A stretch of DNA of 50,505 nt, from NCBI RefSeq assembly GCF_023913775.1, contig NZ_JAMXAX010000025.1, positions 1-50,505 on the forward strand, in the 5' to 3' direction. Below the pieces are notes generated by a model. It made no database searches, was not told where the DNA came from, and saw only the letters and a list, made by a program, of their open reading frames with translations. Origin of the DNA: Acidovorax facilis (GTDB lineage: Bacteria > Pseudomonadota > Gammaproteobacteria > Burkholderiales > Burkholderiaceae_C). Position 1 is the first letter of the stretch; each line of letters starts with the position of its first letter. The position numbers and the translations under genes are program-made. Below, one piece after another: positions 1 through 8,012 of the stretch.

Positions 1-59
1 AACTCGCGCTTGCGGGTGCGCTTGGTGGTATTGCTCAGGCCCAGGCTGCTTTGCTTCAT
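1..59 (-). CDS. IS5-family transposase, N-terminal fragment (cut by window edge)
   Basis: An ATG at 59-57 on the minus strand opens a frame reading MKQSSLGLSNTTKRTRKRE to the window edge. This basic N-terminus is recognisable as the start of IS5-family DDE transposases of beta- and gammaproteobacteria. Only about 19 residues are visible. The DDE catalytic domain would lie to the left, outside the window, so whether the element is intact cannot be judged. Confidence 0.65.
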   Translation of the reverse strand, partial: MKQSSLGLSNTTKRTRKRE

Positions 60-123
60 GGCCTTATTGTCTCGGCTTCAAGCCTTCGTAAGCACATTAC
101 GCAGGGATTTGTGCAGAGGGTCC
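1..123 (-). mobile_element. End of an IS5-family insertion sequence (runs off left edge)
   Basis: The first 59 bases encode, on the minus strand, the N-terminus of an IS5-type transposase. The bases beyond it (60-123) fit the short non-coding terminus of such an element. Reading inward from the right, the presumed outer end starts GGACCCTCTGCACAAATCC, the style of an IS5-family terminal inverted repeat. It abuts CTAG at 124-127, the target tetranucleotide favoured by IS5-group elements. The exact border is inferred because the other inverted repeat and the matching target duplication lie outside the window. Confidence 0.6.
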
Positions 124-127
124 CTAG

Positions 128-542
128 ATGTATCCCCTACACCTTTCCAAATAAGCTGGACTGTGCGGGAGATTCTGGATACGGATTCCTCCTGAAAGCG
201 GATTTCCGCCTGGGATTGCGGTCAATATGCTGTGAAATATCCAGGTATACAAATTCCGCGAAACCCGGCATGCCTCCGCTGAGCAAACTATAGCCTGCGA
301 AGTCGCAAGGCAGGGGGACCGAGACTCAGATTTGAGCCGTGAACAGAATCAATGACCGGGTAGGAGCGCGGCGCTCACAGGTGCGCCAGAGGCCGACGCA
401 GACTGGCTTGCAGCGTGAGTCGCCCAACCCCATTGGCTGACTGAAATCAAGCTGCGGGCTCGGGCCTTTGCGCCATGTGTGTCCATGCGTACTGCGGTGA
501 AGTCGCCTCGCAAGCCACCGACCCCGCTGTCCCATCCACTCC
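128..542. other. Gene-free stretch beside the IS end
   Basis: No reading frame here looks like a protein. The part from about 128 to 300 is visibly richer in A/T than the rest of the window and has no codon-position GC bias. It may be a remnant of foreign DNA or a scar left by insertion. From about 330 the composition returns to normal and leads into the 3' end of the minus-strand EAL/GGDEF gene. No RNA gene or terminator was recognised. Confidence 0.5.
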
Positions 543-2387
543 CTACGCCGCCAGCACATCCTGCAACGCCCGCGTCGCCGCCAGCGCGCCCAGGCTTGAT
601 TCGGTAAAGCCCCCATGCAGCACCACCCCGGTCGCTGCCTGCTTGGCCTCATGTTTAGCCACGGCTGCCAGGTTGGCCACTTCCTCGGCATGCCGAAAAC
701 GCCCGGGGGTGATGCGCACCGCACCAATGGCCAGCGTGGTGCACGGAAAGAACCGTGGCACCCCATGCCGGTCTTCGGCCTGGATGCCACCGGCGCGCCG
801 GGCCTCGTCGTCAAACAGCGTGAGCGCTTCGCGGGCAAAGGCGTCCACGATGTTCTTGCAGCGCTGCAGCCAGTTACTGCTCTGAAAGATCAGCATGAAA
901 TCGTCCCCACCCACATGGCCCACAAAGTCGCGCCGCGCGTCGCAGTGCGCTGTGGCCAGGCGGGCGACGAGGCGGATCATCTGGTCGCCGCGCCAGTAGC
1001 CGTAGTGGTCGTTGAAGGGCTTGAAGTTGTTCAGGTCGGCATAACAGGCCACAAACTCGGTGTGGTGGTCCAGCAGGCGCTGCATGTGCAGGCTGATGGG
1101 GATGTTGCCGGGCAGAAAGGTCAGCGGGTTGGCGTGGCGCGCGGCTTCGATGCGGGTCTCGGTCACGGCCCTCACCAGTTGGTCGCCCGTGCCCAGGCCC
1201 AGGTAGCGGCCGTTGTCGGTGACGATGTAGCCGTCGTTCAGATACCGCTGGTCCTGCGAGGTGAGGATGCCCACGAGCTGGTCTACGTCACAGTCCAGCT
1301 CGACCACACGCGGTGCCTGGTTGGCAAACGCCAGGCACGATTTGCGGCCATGCACCTCGCGAAAGTACAGCGTGGCGTAGTGGTTCATGAACTGCTGGCG
1401 GTTGATGAGCGCCACGGGGCGCGTGCCGTCCACCACGGCCAGCGCGTGCAGGTCGGTGCGCTCATGGAACATGGCGGCCACTGCATCGTTGCTGGTGGCG
1501 GGCGCAGCGGTGGGCGCCTGCACCACCAGCAGGCTGCGCAGGATGCCCGGGCGTGCGGTCTGGCCCAGGTGCGGCAGCACGGCCACGCGGCGGTCCTGCA
1601 TCACTTCCTGTGCCGGGCTCTCCACGGCCTCGCGCGGGGCCTTGGCGGGGCGGCCCAGCAGCCAGCCCTGTCCGTAAGGGACGTCCAGGTCCCGCAGTGC
1701 GCGCAGGTCGTCGCGTGTCTCGATGCCTTCGGCTATCAGCTTGGTGCCAAACATATGGGCTATGCCCTTGATGGCCTGCAGCATCTGCAGGTTTTCGGGC
1801 TGGTTGCTGATGTCGCGGATGAAGTATTTGTCGATCTTCACGAAGTCGGGCTTCACCTCGGACCACAGCCGCAGGCTGGAGCGGCCGTCGCCAAAGTCGT
1901 CCAGCGCCAGCCGCGCGCCGCAGGCGTGCACCGCCTTGATGGCCTGGCGCAGCTGGGGCATGTCGGTCACGCGCTCGTGCTCGGTGATTTCCAGCACCAG
2001 AAGGCGGGCGCTCACGCCAAAGCTGCGCACGGCCTCGCCCAGCATCGGCGCGCCCACCAGGGCCACCCCGTGCACCAGCGCGTCGGCGCTGATGTTCACA
2101 AACAGGCGGCCCGGCGCCTTCTGAACGCCCCACTGCTGCAAGGCGGTGAACACGCACAGCAGCTCGAAGTCCTGAAGGATGTGCTCGCGCCGCGCCAGCT
2201 CCAGCAAGGCATCGGGCGTGTGCAAAGGGGTGCCCTCGGGGCCTCGGATCAGGGCTTCGTGGGCATACACGCTGCCCTCGCGCAGGTCGGCCAGGGGCTG
2301 GAACACGCAGTGCAGGCCCCCTTCGCGCATGAGTTGTGCCAGAGGGCCCTTGCCATGGCGCGCAGCCGGGGACAGCAAGGCCATCAT
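543..2387 (-). CDS. EAL-CBS-GGDEF cyclic-di-GMP signalling protein
   Basis: About 614 residues, apparently soluble, with no membrane segment or signal peptide. The EAL domain (about 15-260) keeps the key motifs: EALIR (about 44), VNIS, LEITE, LDDFG, FVKID and AEGIET, so c-di-GMP hydrolysis is plausible. A paired CBS-like region follows (about 285-420). The C-terminal GGDEF domain (about 440-600) has GGDDF in place of GG(D/E)EF, so cyclase activity is doubtful and it may act as a regulatory domain. The frame extends upstream to 2540 but that part looks non-coding. Tandem ATGs at 2387 and 2384 follow GGAGG, the second with better spacing. Divergent from a Crp/Fnr regulator. Confidence 0.88.
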   Translation of the reverse strand: MMALLSPAARHGKGPLAQLMREGGLHCVFQPLADLREGSVYAHEALIRGPEGTPLHTPDALLELARREHILQDFELLCVFTALQQWGVQKAPGRLFVNISADALVHGVALVGAPMLGEAVRSFGVSARLLVLEITEHERVTDMPQLRQAIKAVHACGARLALDDFGDGRSSLRLWSEVKPDFVKIDKYFIRDISNQPENLQMLQAIKGIAHMFGTKLIAEGIETRDDLRALRDLDVPYGQGWLLGRPAKAPREAVESPAQEVMQDRRVAVLPHLGQTARPGILRSLLVVQAPTAAPATSNDAVAAMFHERTDLHALAVVDGTRPVALINRQQFMNHYATLYFREVHGRKSCLAFANQAPRVVELDCDVDQLVGILTSQDQRYLNDGYIVTDNGRYLGLGTGDQLVRAVTETRIEAARHANPLTFLPGNIPISLHMQRLLDHHTEFVACYADLNNFKPFNDHYGYWRGDQMIRLVARLATAHCDARRDFVGHVGGDDFMLIFQSSNWLQRCKNIVDAFAREALTLFDDEARRAGGIQAEDRHGVPRFFPCTTLAIGAVRITPGRFRHAEEVANLAAVAKHEAKQAATGVVLHGGFTESSLGALAATRALQDVLAA

Positions 2388-2602
2388 CGCCTCCAGTCGG
2401 CTCCAAAGGGGGTTGTGCGTCACGGTAGATGGGGGGCTCTGAGCAAGGTGCCCACGATATCGGCCGGGTGTGACAACCTTGTTACACACTGTTTCCGTGA
2501 GGTGACAGGCCATTCCCTGGGGTGGACGTTCGGGGGGCATGCAGGTTGTTCATGCGTTGGCTCAACCCTGGCGCAGCGGCAGGGCTGCCGCGAGGGTTCG
2601 GT

Positions 2603-2616
2603 TTGATCTTGCTCAA
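2603..2616. promoter_or_regulatory. FNR/DNR-like box upstream of the Crp/Fnr gene
   Basis: TTGATCTTGCTCAA matches the FNR/DNR consensus TTGAT-N4-ATCAA at 9 of 10 defined positions. It lies 35 bp before the chosen ATG at 2652, inside the divergent interval shared with the EAL-CBS-GGDEF gene. This suggests control by an FNR-type regulator, possibly autoregulation. The role is inferred from sequence only. Confidence 0.5.
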
Positions 2617-2651
2617 TGCCCAGCGGTCCGGGGCGCGGCACAGTCCGTCCC

Positions 2652-3275
2652 ATGCTGCCCTCTACCTATTTCTCACTGCCCGCCGAAACCGAGGTGATTG
2701 CCGCCGGTGAAGTGCTGCGCAGGCGCAACGAGGTGCTGACGTCTGTGCTGCACCTCGAAAGTGGCCGCGTGCTGCGCGGTGTGCTCGACGATGGCTACCT
2801 GCGCCACCAGCTGGGGGCCGTGGAAGGGCCGTTCTGGCTCGATGCCGCGTCGGCCCTGATGGGCATGCCGCTGCCGGTGGACATGGTGGCCGATACCCGT
2901 GTGCAGGTGCGCCGCCTTCCCATCGAGGAGTTTCGCCGCAGCCTTGCAGAAATGCCGGCGGGTGCACGGGGCCTGTTGCTCGACATGGCGCAGGGCTACC
3001 GCCAGCAGTCCGAGTTGGCCGTGAGCCGCCTCGCGCAGGATGCCGAATCGCGCTGCGCGCAGTGGTTGCTCAACCACGCCCAGCCCGACCACAGCGGCAC
3101 CATGCAGGTCACGCTGCACCAGCGCAAGCGCCTGATTGCGGCGCAGTTGGGTATCGCCCCCGAAACCTTCTCGCGCGTGCTGCGCCATCTGCGGGAACTG
3201 GGCCTGATCCATGGCACGGGCAATGTGCTGAACCTGCCTCAGCCCCGGGCGCTGCAGTCGATGGCCGGTTGCTGA
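2652..3275 (+). CDS. Crp/Fnr-family transcriptional regulator
   Basis: 207 residues. An N-terminal cyclic-nucleotide-binding-like barrel (about 10-120) is followed by a C-terminal winged helix with the family signature LGIAPETFSRVLRHL (about 167-181). That recognition helix resembles FNR/DNR-type proteins reading TTGAT half-sites, and such a site lies just upstream. No N-terminal cysteine cluster is visible, so it is not an Fe-S FNR. A DNR-like (NO or haem) or other signal is possible but unproven. The ATG at 2652 (MLPSTYF) was preferred over the in-frame start at 2616 because family similarity begins there. Confidence 0.85.
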   Translation: MLPSTYFSLPAETEVIAAGEVLRRRNEVLTSVLHLESGRVLRGVLDDGYLRHQLGAVEGPFWLDAASALMGMPLPVDMVADTRVQVRRLPIEEFRRSLAEMPAGARGLLLDMAQGYRQQSELAVSRLAQDAESRCAQWLLNHAQPDHSGTMQVTLHQRKRLIAAQLGIAPETFSRVLRHLRELGLIHGTGNVLNLPQPRALQSMAGC

Positions 3276-3363
3276 ACTGAACCAAGTGTGGATGGCTTCG
3301 GCGCCGCGCGAAAAATAGCGCGCACCGCCTCTGCTACTGGCGCGCCGCCCGCCAGCGCACCCG

Positions 3364-3436
3364 TGGAACTGGCTTTGCCAGGCCCCTGGGTGCGTCCCCC
3401 TCCGGGGGAAGCCGCGCGGCGGCTCAGGGGGCTTCC
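3364..3436 (+). repeat. Dispersed GC-rich intergenic repeat, copy 1
   Basis: This segment begins TGGAACTGGCTTTGCC, continues GCGTCCCCCTCC and GGGGGAAG, and closes with GGCTCAGGGGG. The same blocks in the same order occur on the opposite strand at 19801-19899, where about 26 extra bases sit between the CCCCCTCC and GGGGGAAG blocks. The rest of the 3276-3591 gap shows no gene. Confidence 0.7.
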
Positions 3437-3591
3437 TCGTCAGGGTTTGTCCTTGGGTTTCACTGAGGGTTCTACCCAAGCCCTGGGCTGCAGGGGCTGC
3501 GTATATTTGTTGGGACCTGTCCGGTTTGACCTGTCCCCATGCCCAACGCCACCCCTTTGCGCCCATCGGGCGCTCCCTGCGCGGAGTGTCC

Positions 3592-5700
3592 ATGACGCCC
3601 CCGACCCACCCTGCGCCGCCACAGGACGCGCCGGGCTGGTCAATGCCCGGTCCGCTGGTGTTGCGGCTGGTGCTGGTGGCGGTGCTGGCTGTGGGGTTGT
3701 CGGGGGTGGTGTCGGCGTGGCTGGTCACGCGGGCCTCCGGGCAGGAGGCCATGCGGCGGGTGGTGAGCCAGCAGACCGATGAGGTCGAGGTGGTGGCCCG
3801 CCTGCTGGCCAGCAAGATCGAGCAAAGCCAAAAGGTGTTGCGCACGGTGGCTGCTGGTATTACGCCCGCCATGCTCGAATCACCCTCGGCCCTCGAATGG
3901 CTGCTCCAGCAGGGGCTGCCCGCCGTGCAGTTCTTTGATGCGATGCAGGTCGCCCGCGACAACGGCGAACTGCGGCTGAACCTGCGTGGGGGGCGGTTGG
4001 ACAAGGCCTCCAACCTGGACCCCGCCGAGCGCGATGCGCTGCGCCGCACGCTCATTGACGGCAAGCCGCTGGTGTCCGAGCTGATTGCCGGGCGCACCAG
4101 CGACGCGCGTGTGATGTTCACCATGCCGCTGCACCGCGAAGACGGCACTGTGCTGGGTGTGGTGGCAGGTGCGTTGCGCCTGCAATCGCAGGGCCTGCTG
4201 CCGCCGTCCATGACACTGCCCGCGCGCGATGATTCTCGGCTGCTGGTGTTTACGCGCGACGGCACCATCCTCTCGCACTCGGACCCGACCCGCATCATGG
4301 GCAAGGTGAGCGACGAGACGGGCCTGGCGCCCGTCTACAGCCGCTGGCTGGAGCAGGCCCAGCCAGTGGTAGGGCGGGGCACGACCCATCTTGAAGACCA
4401 GCACATCGTCAGCATGGCGGGCATGCCGCTGCCGCAATGGATCGTGGCGCGGGTCAGCCCCTCGCAGGCGCTGCTGGCGCCCCTGCAGGGCGCGCAGCGC
4501 GAAGCCTGGTGGCTGGCCGCCGCCAGCATGGCGCTGTGCATGCTGCTCGTGGCCGGGCTGATGGCCTGGATGGCGCAGCCGCTGGCGCAGCTCACGCACA
4601 GTGCCCGCCAGCTGCTGCGGCGCAGCACGCGCGCTGGCCCGCCGCAAGGCACCGTCGCCTGGCCGCGTGCGGGGGGTGAAGTGGGCGAACTGGTGCAAAT
4701 GTTCCAGGGCATGGTGCAGCAGGGCAGCCTGCAGCAGCAGCACAAGGCCACGTTGGATGGGCAGTTCCAGGCCGTGCTGGACAGTGCCTCCGTGGGCATC
4801 GTCATCTCGCGCCACGGCATCCTGGAAGTGGTGAGCCGGCAAGCCTGCTTGATGCTGGGCTACACCGAGGGCGAACTGCAGGGCCATCCGGCGCGCACCC
4901 TGTATGCCAACGATGCCGAATACGGCCGCATTGGCGAGCGTGTGCAGGCCGAGTTCGCCGCACATGGCGCCTTCGATGGCGATGTCTGCTTCATGCGCAA
5001 GGACGGCACCCCCGTGTGGGCCCGCGTGCAGGGCCGTGGCGTGCGGCCCGACGAGATGGCGGGAGGCACCGTCTGGATTCTGGAGGACATCACCGCTGCA
5101 CGCGAGGCACAGATGCAGCAGGCGTGGGAGCGCACGCACGATGCCCTGACCCAGCTCTACAACCGCAATGCGTTTGACGAGCGCCTGGGCCTGCTGCTGG
5201 CCGAACGCTCGATGCGCCCGCGCGCACCGGATGCAAACAGCAGCGAGGCAGCCGGGGACGGCGTGGTGCTGTTTCTGGACCTGGACCACTTCACCGTGGT
5301 CAATGACATTGCCGGGCATGACGCGGGCGACGATGTGCTGCGCCATGTGGCCCGCTTGCTTGAATCCCAGGTGCGCCAGATCGGCTGGGCCGCGCGGCTG
5401 GGCGGCGACGAGTTTGCGGTGGTGCTGCCCGGCTGTGCGCTGGCACGCGGCCAGGCGGTGGCGGAGCAGCTGCGCGCCTCGGTACAGGCGTGGGAGCCTT
5501 CGTACCAGGGGCGCAGCTTCACGCTGGGGGTGAGCATCGGGTTGGTGGTGCTCGATGCGAGTCTGCAGGATGTGCCGTCGGTGCTGTATGCGGCCGACAT
5601 GGCGTGCTACGACGCCAAGCGCGCGGGGCGCAACCGGGTGGAGACGCGCCATGCGAGCCAGGCGACGGCGTCGGGGCGGATGGCGCTGGGAGCGGCGTGA
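3592..5700 (+). CDS. Membrane-bound PAS-GGDEF diguanylate cyclase
   Basis: 702 residues. TM helix at about 20-43, a periplasmic Cache-like sensor region (about 45-300), a second TM at about 304-328, a HAMP-like linker, a PAS domain (about 387-500) and a C-terminal GGDEF domain (about 520-690). The active-site loop is intact (RLGGDEFAVV, about residue 603), so c-di-GMP synthesis is expected. The RxxD inhibitory site normally five residues before GGDEF is absent (RQIG instead), so I-site product inhibition is not expected. The ATG at 3592 follows GGAG with normal spacing. The frame is open from 3526, but the earlier residues look non-coding. The ligand is unknown. Confidence 0.9.
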   Translation: MTPPTHPAPPQDAPGWSMPGPLVLRLVLVAVLAVGLSGVVSAWLVTRASGQEAMRRVVSQQTDEVEVVARLLASKIEQSQKVLRTVAAGITPAMLESPSALEWLLQQGLPAVQFFDAMQVARDNGELRLNLRGGRLDKASNLDPAERDALRRTLIDGKPLVSELIAGRTSDARVMFTMPLHREDGTVLGVVAGALRLQSQGLLPPSMTLPARDDSRLLVFTRDGTILSHSDPTRIMGKVSDETGLAPVYSRWLEQAQPVVGRGTTHLEDQHIVSMAGMPLPQWIVARVSPSQALLAPLQGAQREAWWLAAASMALCMLLVAGLMAWMAQPLAQLTHSARQLLRRSTRAGPPQGTVAWPRAGGEVGELVQMFQGMVQQGSLQQQHKATLDGQFQAVLDSASVGIVISRHGILEVVSRQACLMLGYTEGELQGHPARTLYANDAEYGRIGERVQAEFAAHGAFDGDVCFMRKDGTPVWARVQGRGVRPDEMAGGTVWILEDITAAREAQMQQAWERTHDALTQLYNRNAFDERLGLLLAERSMRPRAPDANSSEAAGDGVVLFLDLDHFTVVNDIAGHDAGDDVLRHVARLLESQVRQIGWAARLGGDEFAVVLPGCALARGQAVAEQLRASVQAWEPSYQGRSFTLGVSIGLVVLDASLQDVPSVLYAADMACYDAKRAGRNRVETRHASQATASGRMALGAA

Positions 5701-5723
5701 GCAGATTTCAAAAGATTTCGGGG

Positions 5724-5766
5724 TGTAGCGCTTGCTGGTATTGCGCTAACAGCTATCTTTTTTGAA
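5724..5766 (+). repeat. AGCGCT palindromic repeat, copy 1 (intergenic)
   Basis: Begins TGTAGCGCTTGCTGG, then TTGCGCTAACAGCTATC and a T-run. It matches the family layout AGCGCTT-spacer-(A/T)GCGCTA-(A/C)CAGCTAT-T-run. It lies 3' of the GGDEF gene and points toward an inverted copy at 5851-5908. Both sit in the 210-bp gap between convergent genes and could fold as transcript ends. Confidence 0.75.
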
Positions 5767-5850
5767 GTCTATCGTTTGGAGAATGCTGAGGAGTGCACGG
5801 TAGCGCTTACTCGCATCCCAAGCACGCCCGAAACATGCACTACAGGCTAT

Positions 5851-5908
5851 ATGCTATAAAAATAGTAGCTATTAGCGCTTGTCTGGTAAGCGCTAGAGCC
5901 AAAAAAAA
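5851..5908 (-). repeat. AGCGCT palindromic repeat, copy 2 (intergenic)
   Basis: Reads ATGCTATAAAAATAGTAGCT, then TTAGCGCTTGTCTGGTAAGC and GCTAGAGCC plus an A-run on the plus strand. This is the reverse complement of the copy-1 layout. The core AGCGCTT/AAGCGCT is a perfect inverted repeat. It ends two bases before the stop codon of the minus-strand VWA gene, where on the minus strand the T-run precedes the hairpin. Confidence 0.8.
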
Positions 5909-5910
5909 CA

Positions 5911-6954
5911 TTACAAAATCCGCCCGTACCACCACACCGACAGCCCGGCTGCCAGCAATGCCAACGTCGCTCCCAGCAACGCCAGCAATGACGAGATTTC
6001 GGTTTCCCGCTTCTCCACCGTCAGCCGTGAGCTGAGCGTCTCGTACACCTTCTTCAAATCCGCGGCGGTGGCCGCGTGGAAGTACTCGGCGTTGGTGCGC
6101 GTGGCCACGGCCTTCAGGGTTTCTTCGTCCAGCCGCACCCGCATGGACCAGCCTTCAAAGCCGATGGTCTCCCCCGCCACCGTACCCACGCCCACGGTGT
6201 ACACCCGCACCCCCCGGTCGGCCGCCCATTTGGCGGCCTCCAGCGGGTCCACGCCAGTGGTGCGCTGGCCGTCGGTCAGCATGATGATGGCGGCCGAGGT
6301 GTAGGAGCCGGGCGCCACGGGCGTGAACACCTTGGCCGGGTCTTGTTTGCCAATTTCGTCAATGGGCTTGGGGCGCATGGCCTGGCGGCCACCCAGGGCG
6401 GAGATGTCGATGCCCGCGTCGGGGAAGATGGTGGCCAGCGACAGCATGATGCCGTTGCCCGTGGCCGTGCCGCGCTGGAGCTGAAAACTGTCGATGGCTT
6501 TGACGAGGTCTTCGCGGCTTTGCGTGGGCAGCTGGGCCAGCTGGGCGCTGCCGGCAAACGCCACGATGCCCACACGCACATGGCGGGGCAGCTCGGCGAT
6601 GAAGGCCTTGGCGGCGTTCTGCGCAGCGGTGAGGCGGTCGGGCTCCACATCGGCGGCGCGCATGCTGCCCGAGACATCCATGGCCAGCATGATGGTCTGG
6701 TCCTGCGAGGGCAGGGTGATGACGGCCAGCGGGCGTGCGGTGGCCAGCAGCAGTGCCACCAGCGCCAGCAGAAAGAGTGCGGGCGGGATGTGGCGGCGCA
6801 GGTTCTGGCCGGGGCCCATGGCCTCGCGCACCAGCGACAGGCTCGAATAGCTCAGCGCCGTTTTCTTGCGCCGGTGCAGCAGCCACCAGTACATCAGCAC
6901 CAGCAGGGGCACGAGCAGCAACAGCCAGAGCAGGGTGGGCCAGAGAAAAACCAT
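5911..6954 (-). CDS. VWA-domain membrane protein, BatA-like
   Basis: 347 residues. Two N-terminal hydrophobic segments (about 3-22 and 57-75), a von Willebrand factor A domain (about 85-285) and a C-terminal TM helix (about 318-338). The MIDAS metal site starts with DVSGSM (about 93-98), with a conserved TDG later. Such proteins work beside a MoxR AAA+ ATPase and a DUF58 protein, the two genes immediately upstream, probably as a membrane-anchored assembly or stress factor of the Bat type. The ATG at 6954 (MVFLWPTL) follows AAGGA. The longer open frame to 7107 overlaps the neighbour and looks non-coding. Confidence 0.88.
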   Translation of the reverse strand: MVFLWPTLLWLLLLVPLLVLMYWWLLHRRKKTALSYSSLSLVREAMGPGQNLRRHIPPALFLLALVALLLATARPLAVITLPSQDQTIMLAMDVSGSMRAADVEPDRLTAAQNAAKAFIAELPRHVRVGIVAFAGSAQLAQLPTQSREDLVKAIDSFQLQRGTATGNGIMLSLATIFPDAGIDISALGGRQAMRPKPIDEIGKQDPAKVFTPVAPGSYTSAAIIMLTDGQRTTGVDPLEAAKWAADRGVRVYTVGVGTVAGETIGFEGWSMRVRLDEETLKAVATRTNAEYFHAATAADLKKVYETLSSRLTVEKRETEISSLLALLGATLALLAAGLSVWWYGRIL

Positions 6955-6986
6955 GGTGTGTTCCTTCGGGCGGGGACGTGGTTCGT

Positions 6987-8012
6987 TCAGGCGGCGTGCT
7001 GCGCCGGATCTGCAGCGCGGGAGGGCGCGGCTCGGGAGGTGCGTACCCGGTGCTGGCGCAGGTCCATGAAACGCAGCAGGGCATCGACCAGATCGTCGTC
7101 GGTGCACAGCTCCAGTGTGTCGGCGCCCGCGCGGGTCAGGCCTTCGCGTAGCACGGCCTCGCGCTCGGCCGCCAGGCGGGCGAAGCGGCGGCGAAAGCCC
7201 GCGTCGTGGGTGTCCACCTGCAGCTGCTCGCCGCTTTCGGCATCGCGCAGCGTGATGAGGCCCACATCGGGCAGTTCCAGCTCCAGCGGGTCGAGCAGGC
7301 GCACGGCCACCACGTCGTGCCGCTGGGCGAGTTGGGCCAGGGGCTTTTCCCAGCCGGGTGCGCTGATGAAGTCGGACACCACAAACACCGTGGAGCGGCG
7401 GCGCAGGTTGGCCAGGCCCGTTTGCAGCAAACGGTGCAGTTCTGTGGCGCCTCCGCCGGGTTTGGATGTGCCGGTGGCAGGGGCGGGCGGCGTCAACAGC
7501 CGGTGCACCAGATGCAGTACATGGGCGCGGCTGTTGCGGGGCGGTAACACCGCATCCACAGCGCGGGCGGGTGCATTGCCTGCGCCGTAGAGCATGGCGC
7601 CCACGCGGTTGCCGTGGCGCGTCAGCAGGCGCGACAGCACGGCCACAAAGCCGGTCAGGATGTCGCGCTTGGCGTTGCCCTGCGGGCCGAAGTTGATGGA
7701 CGGACTGAGGTCCAGCAGAAACCAGGCGGACATCTCGCGGTCTTCGGTGAACACGCGCACGTGGGGGATGTTCAGGCGTGCAGTGACGTTCCAGTCGATG
7801 TGGCGCACGTCGTCATGCGGCTGGTACTCGCGCAGGTCGGCCAGGTCCAGGCCGCTGCCGCGCATCAGCGTGCGGTAGTCGCCCTGCAGCAGGCCGTCCA
7901 GGCGGCGGATCACCTTCCACTCCAGCTCGCGCAGCAACCGGTCCGCCTGCCCCGGCAGGGTGGGCAGCGTGTGGACCGTGGCTGAAGTGGTGTCAGGCAA
8001 CTTTTTGCTCAT
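6987..8012 (-). CDS. DUF58-domain protein of the MoxR cluster
   Basis: 341 residues. It carries the DUF58 signature region (HIDWNVTARL, about 68-77, then VRVFTEDRE) followed by a VWA-like fold beginning LLDLSPS, in which the MIDAS motif is not the canonical DxSxS. No TM segment. DUF58 proteins are regular partners of MoxR ATPases and VWA proteins, but their biochemical role is not settled. The ATG at 8012 (MSKKLPD) lies inside the 3' end of the moxR-like gene, a 20-bp overlap suggesting translational coupling. Confidence 0.87.
   Translation of the reverse strand: MSKKLPDTTSATVHTLPTLPGQADRLLRELEWKVIRRLDGLLQGDYRTLMRGSGLDLADLREYQPHDDVRHIDWNVTARLNIPHVRVFTEDREMSAWFLLDLSPSINFGPQGNAKRDILTGFVAVLSRLLTRHGNRVGAMLYGAGNAPARAVDAVLPPRNSRAHVLHLVHRLLTPPAPATGTSKPGGGATELHRLLQTGLANLRRRSTVFVVSDFISAPGWEKPLAQLAQRHDVVAVRLLDPLELELPDVGLITLRDAESGEQLQVDTHDAGFRRRFARLAAEREAVLREGLTRAGADTLELCTDDDLVDALLRFMDLRQHRVRTSRAAPSRAADPAQHAA

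Noticed and set aside
128..542. tRNA or small RNA gene in the left gene-free region
   Set aside because: No cloverleaf, CCA end or strong hairpin with T-run could be found by eye.
615..2606. 663-residue plus-strand open frame across the EAL-CBS-GGDEF gene
   Set aside because: It is a mirror of the minus-strand gene in high-GC DNA. It is His/Gln/Val-rich with no domain, while the opposite strand shows clear EAL and GGDEF motifs.
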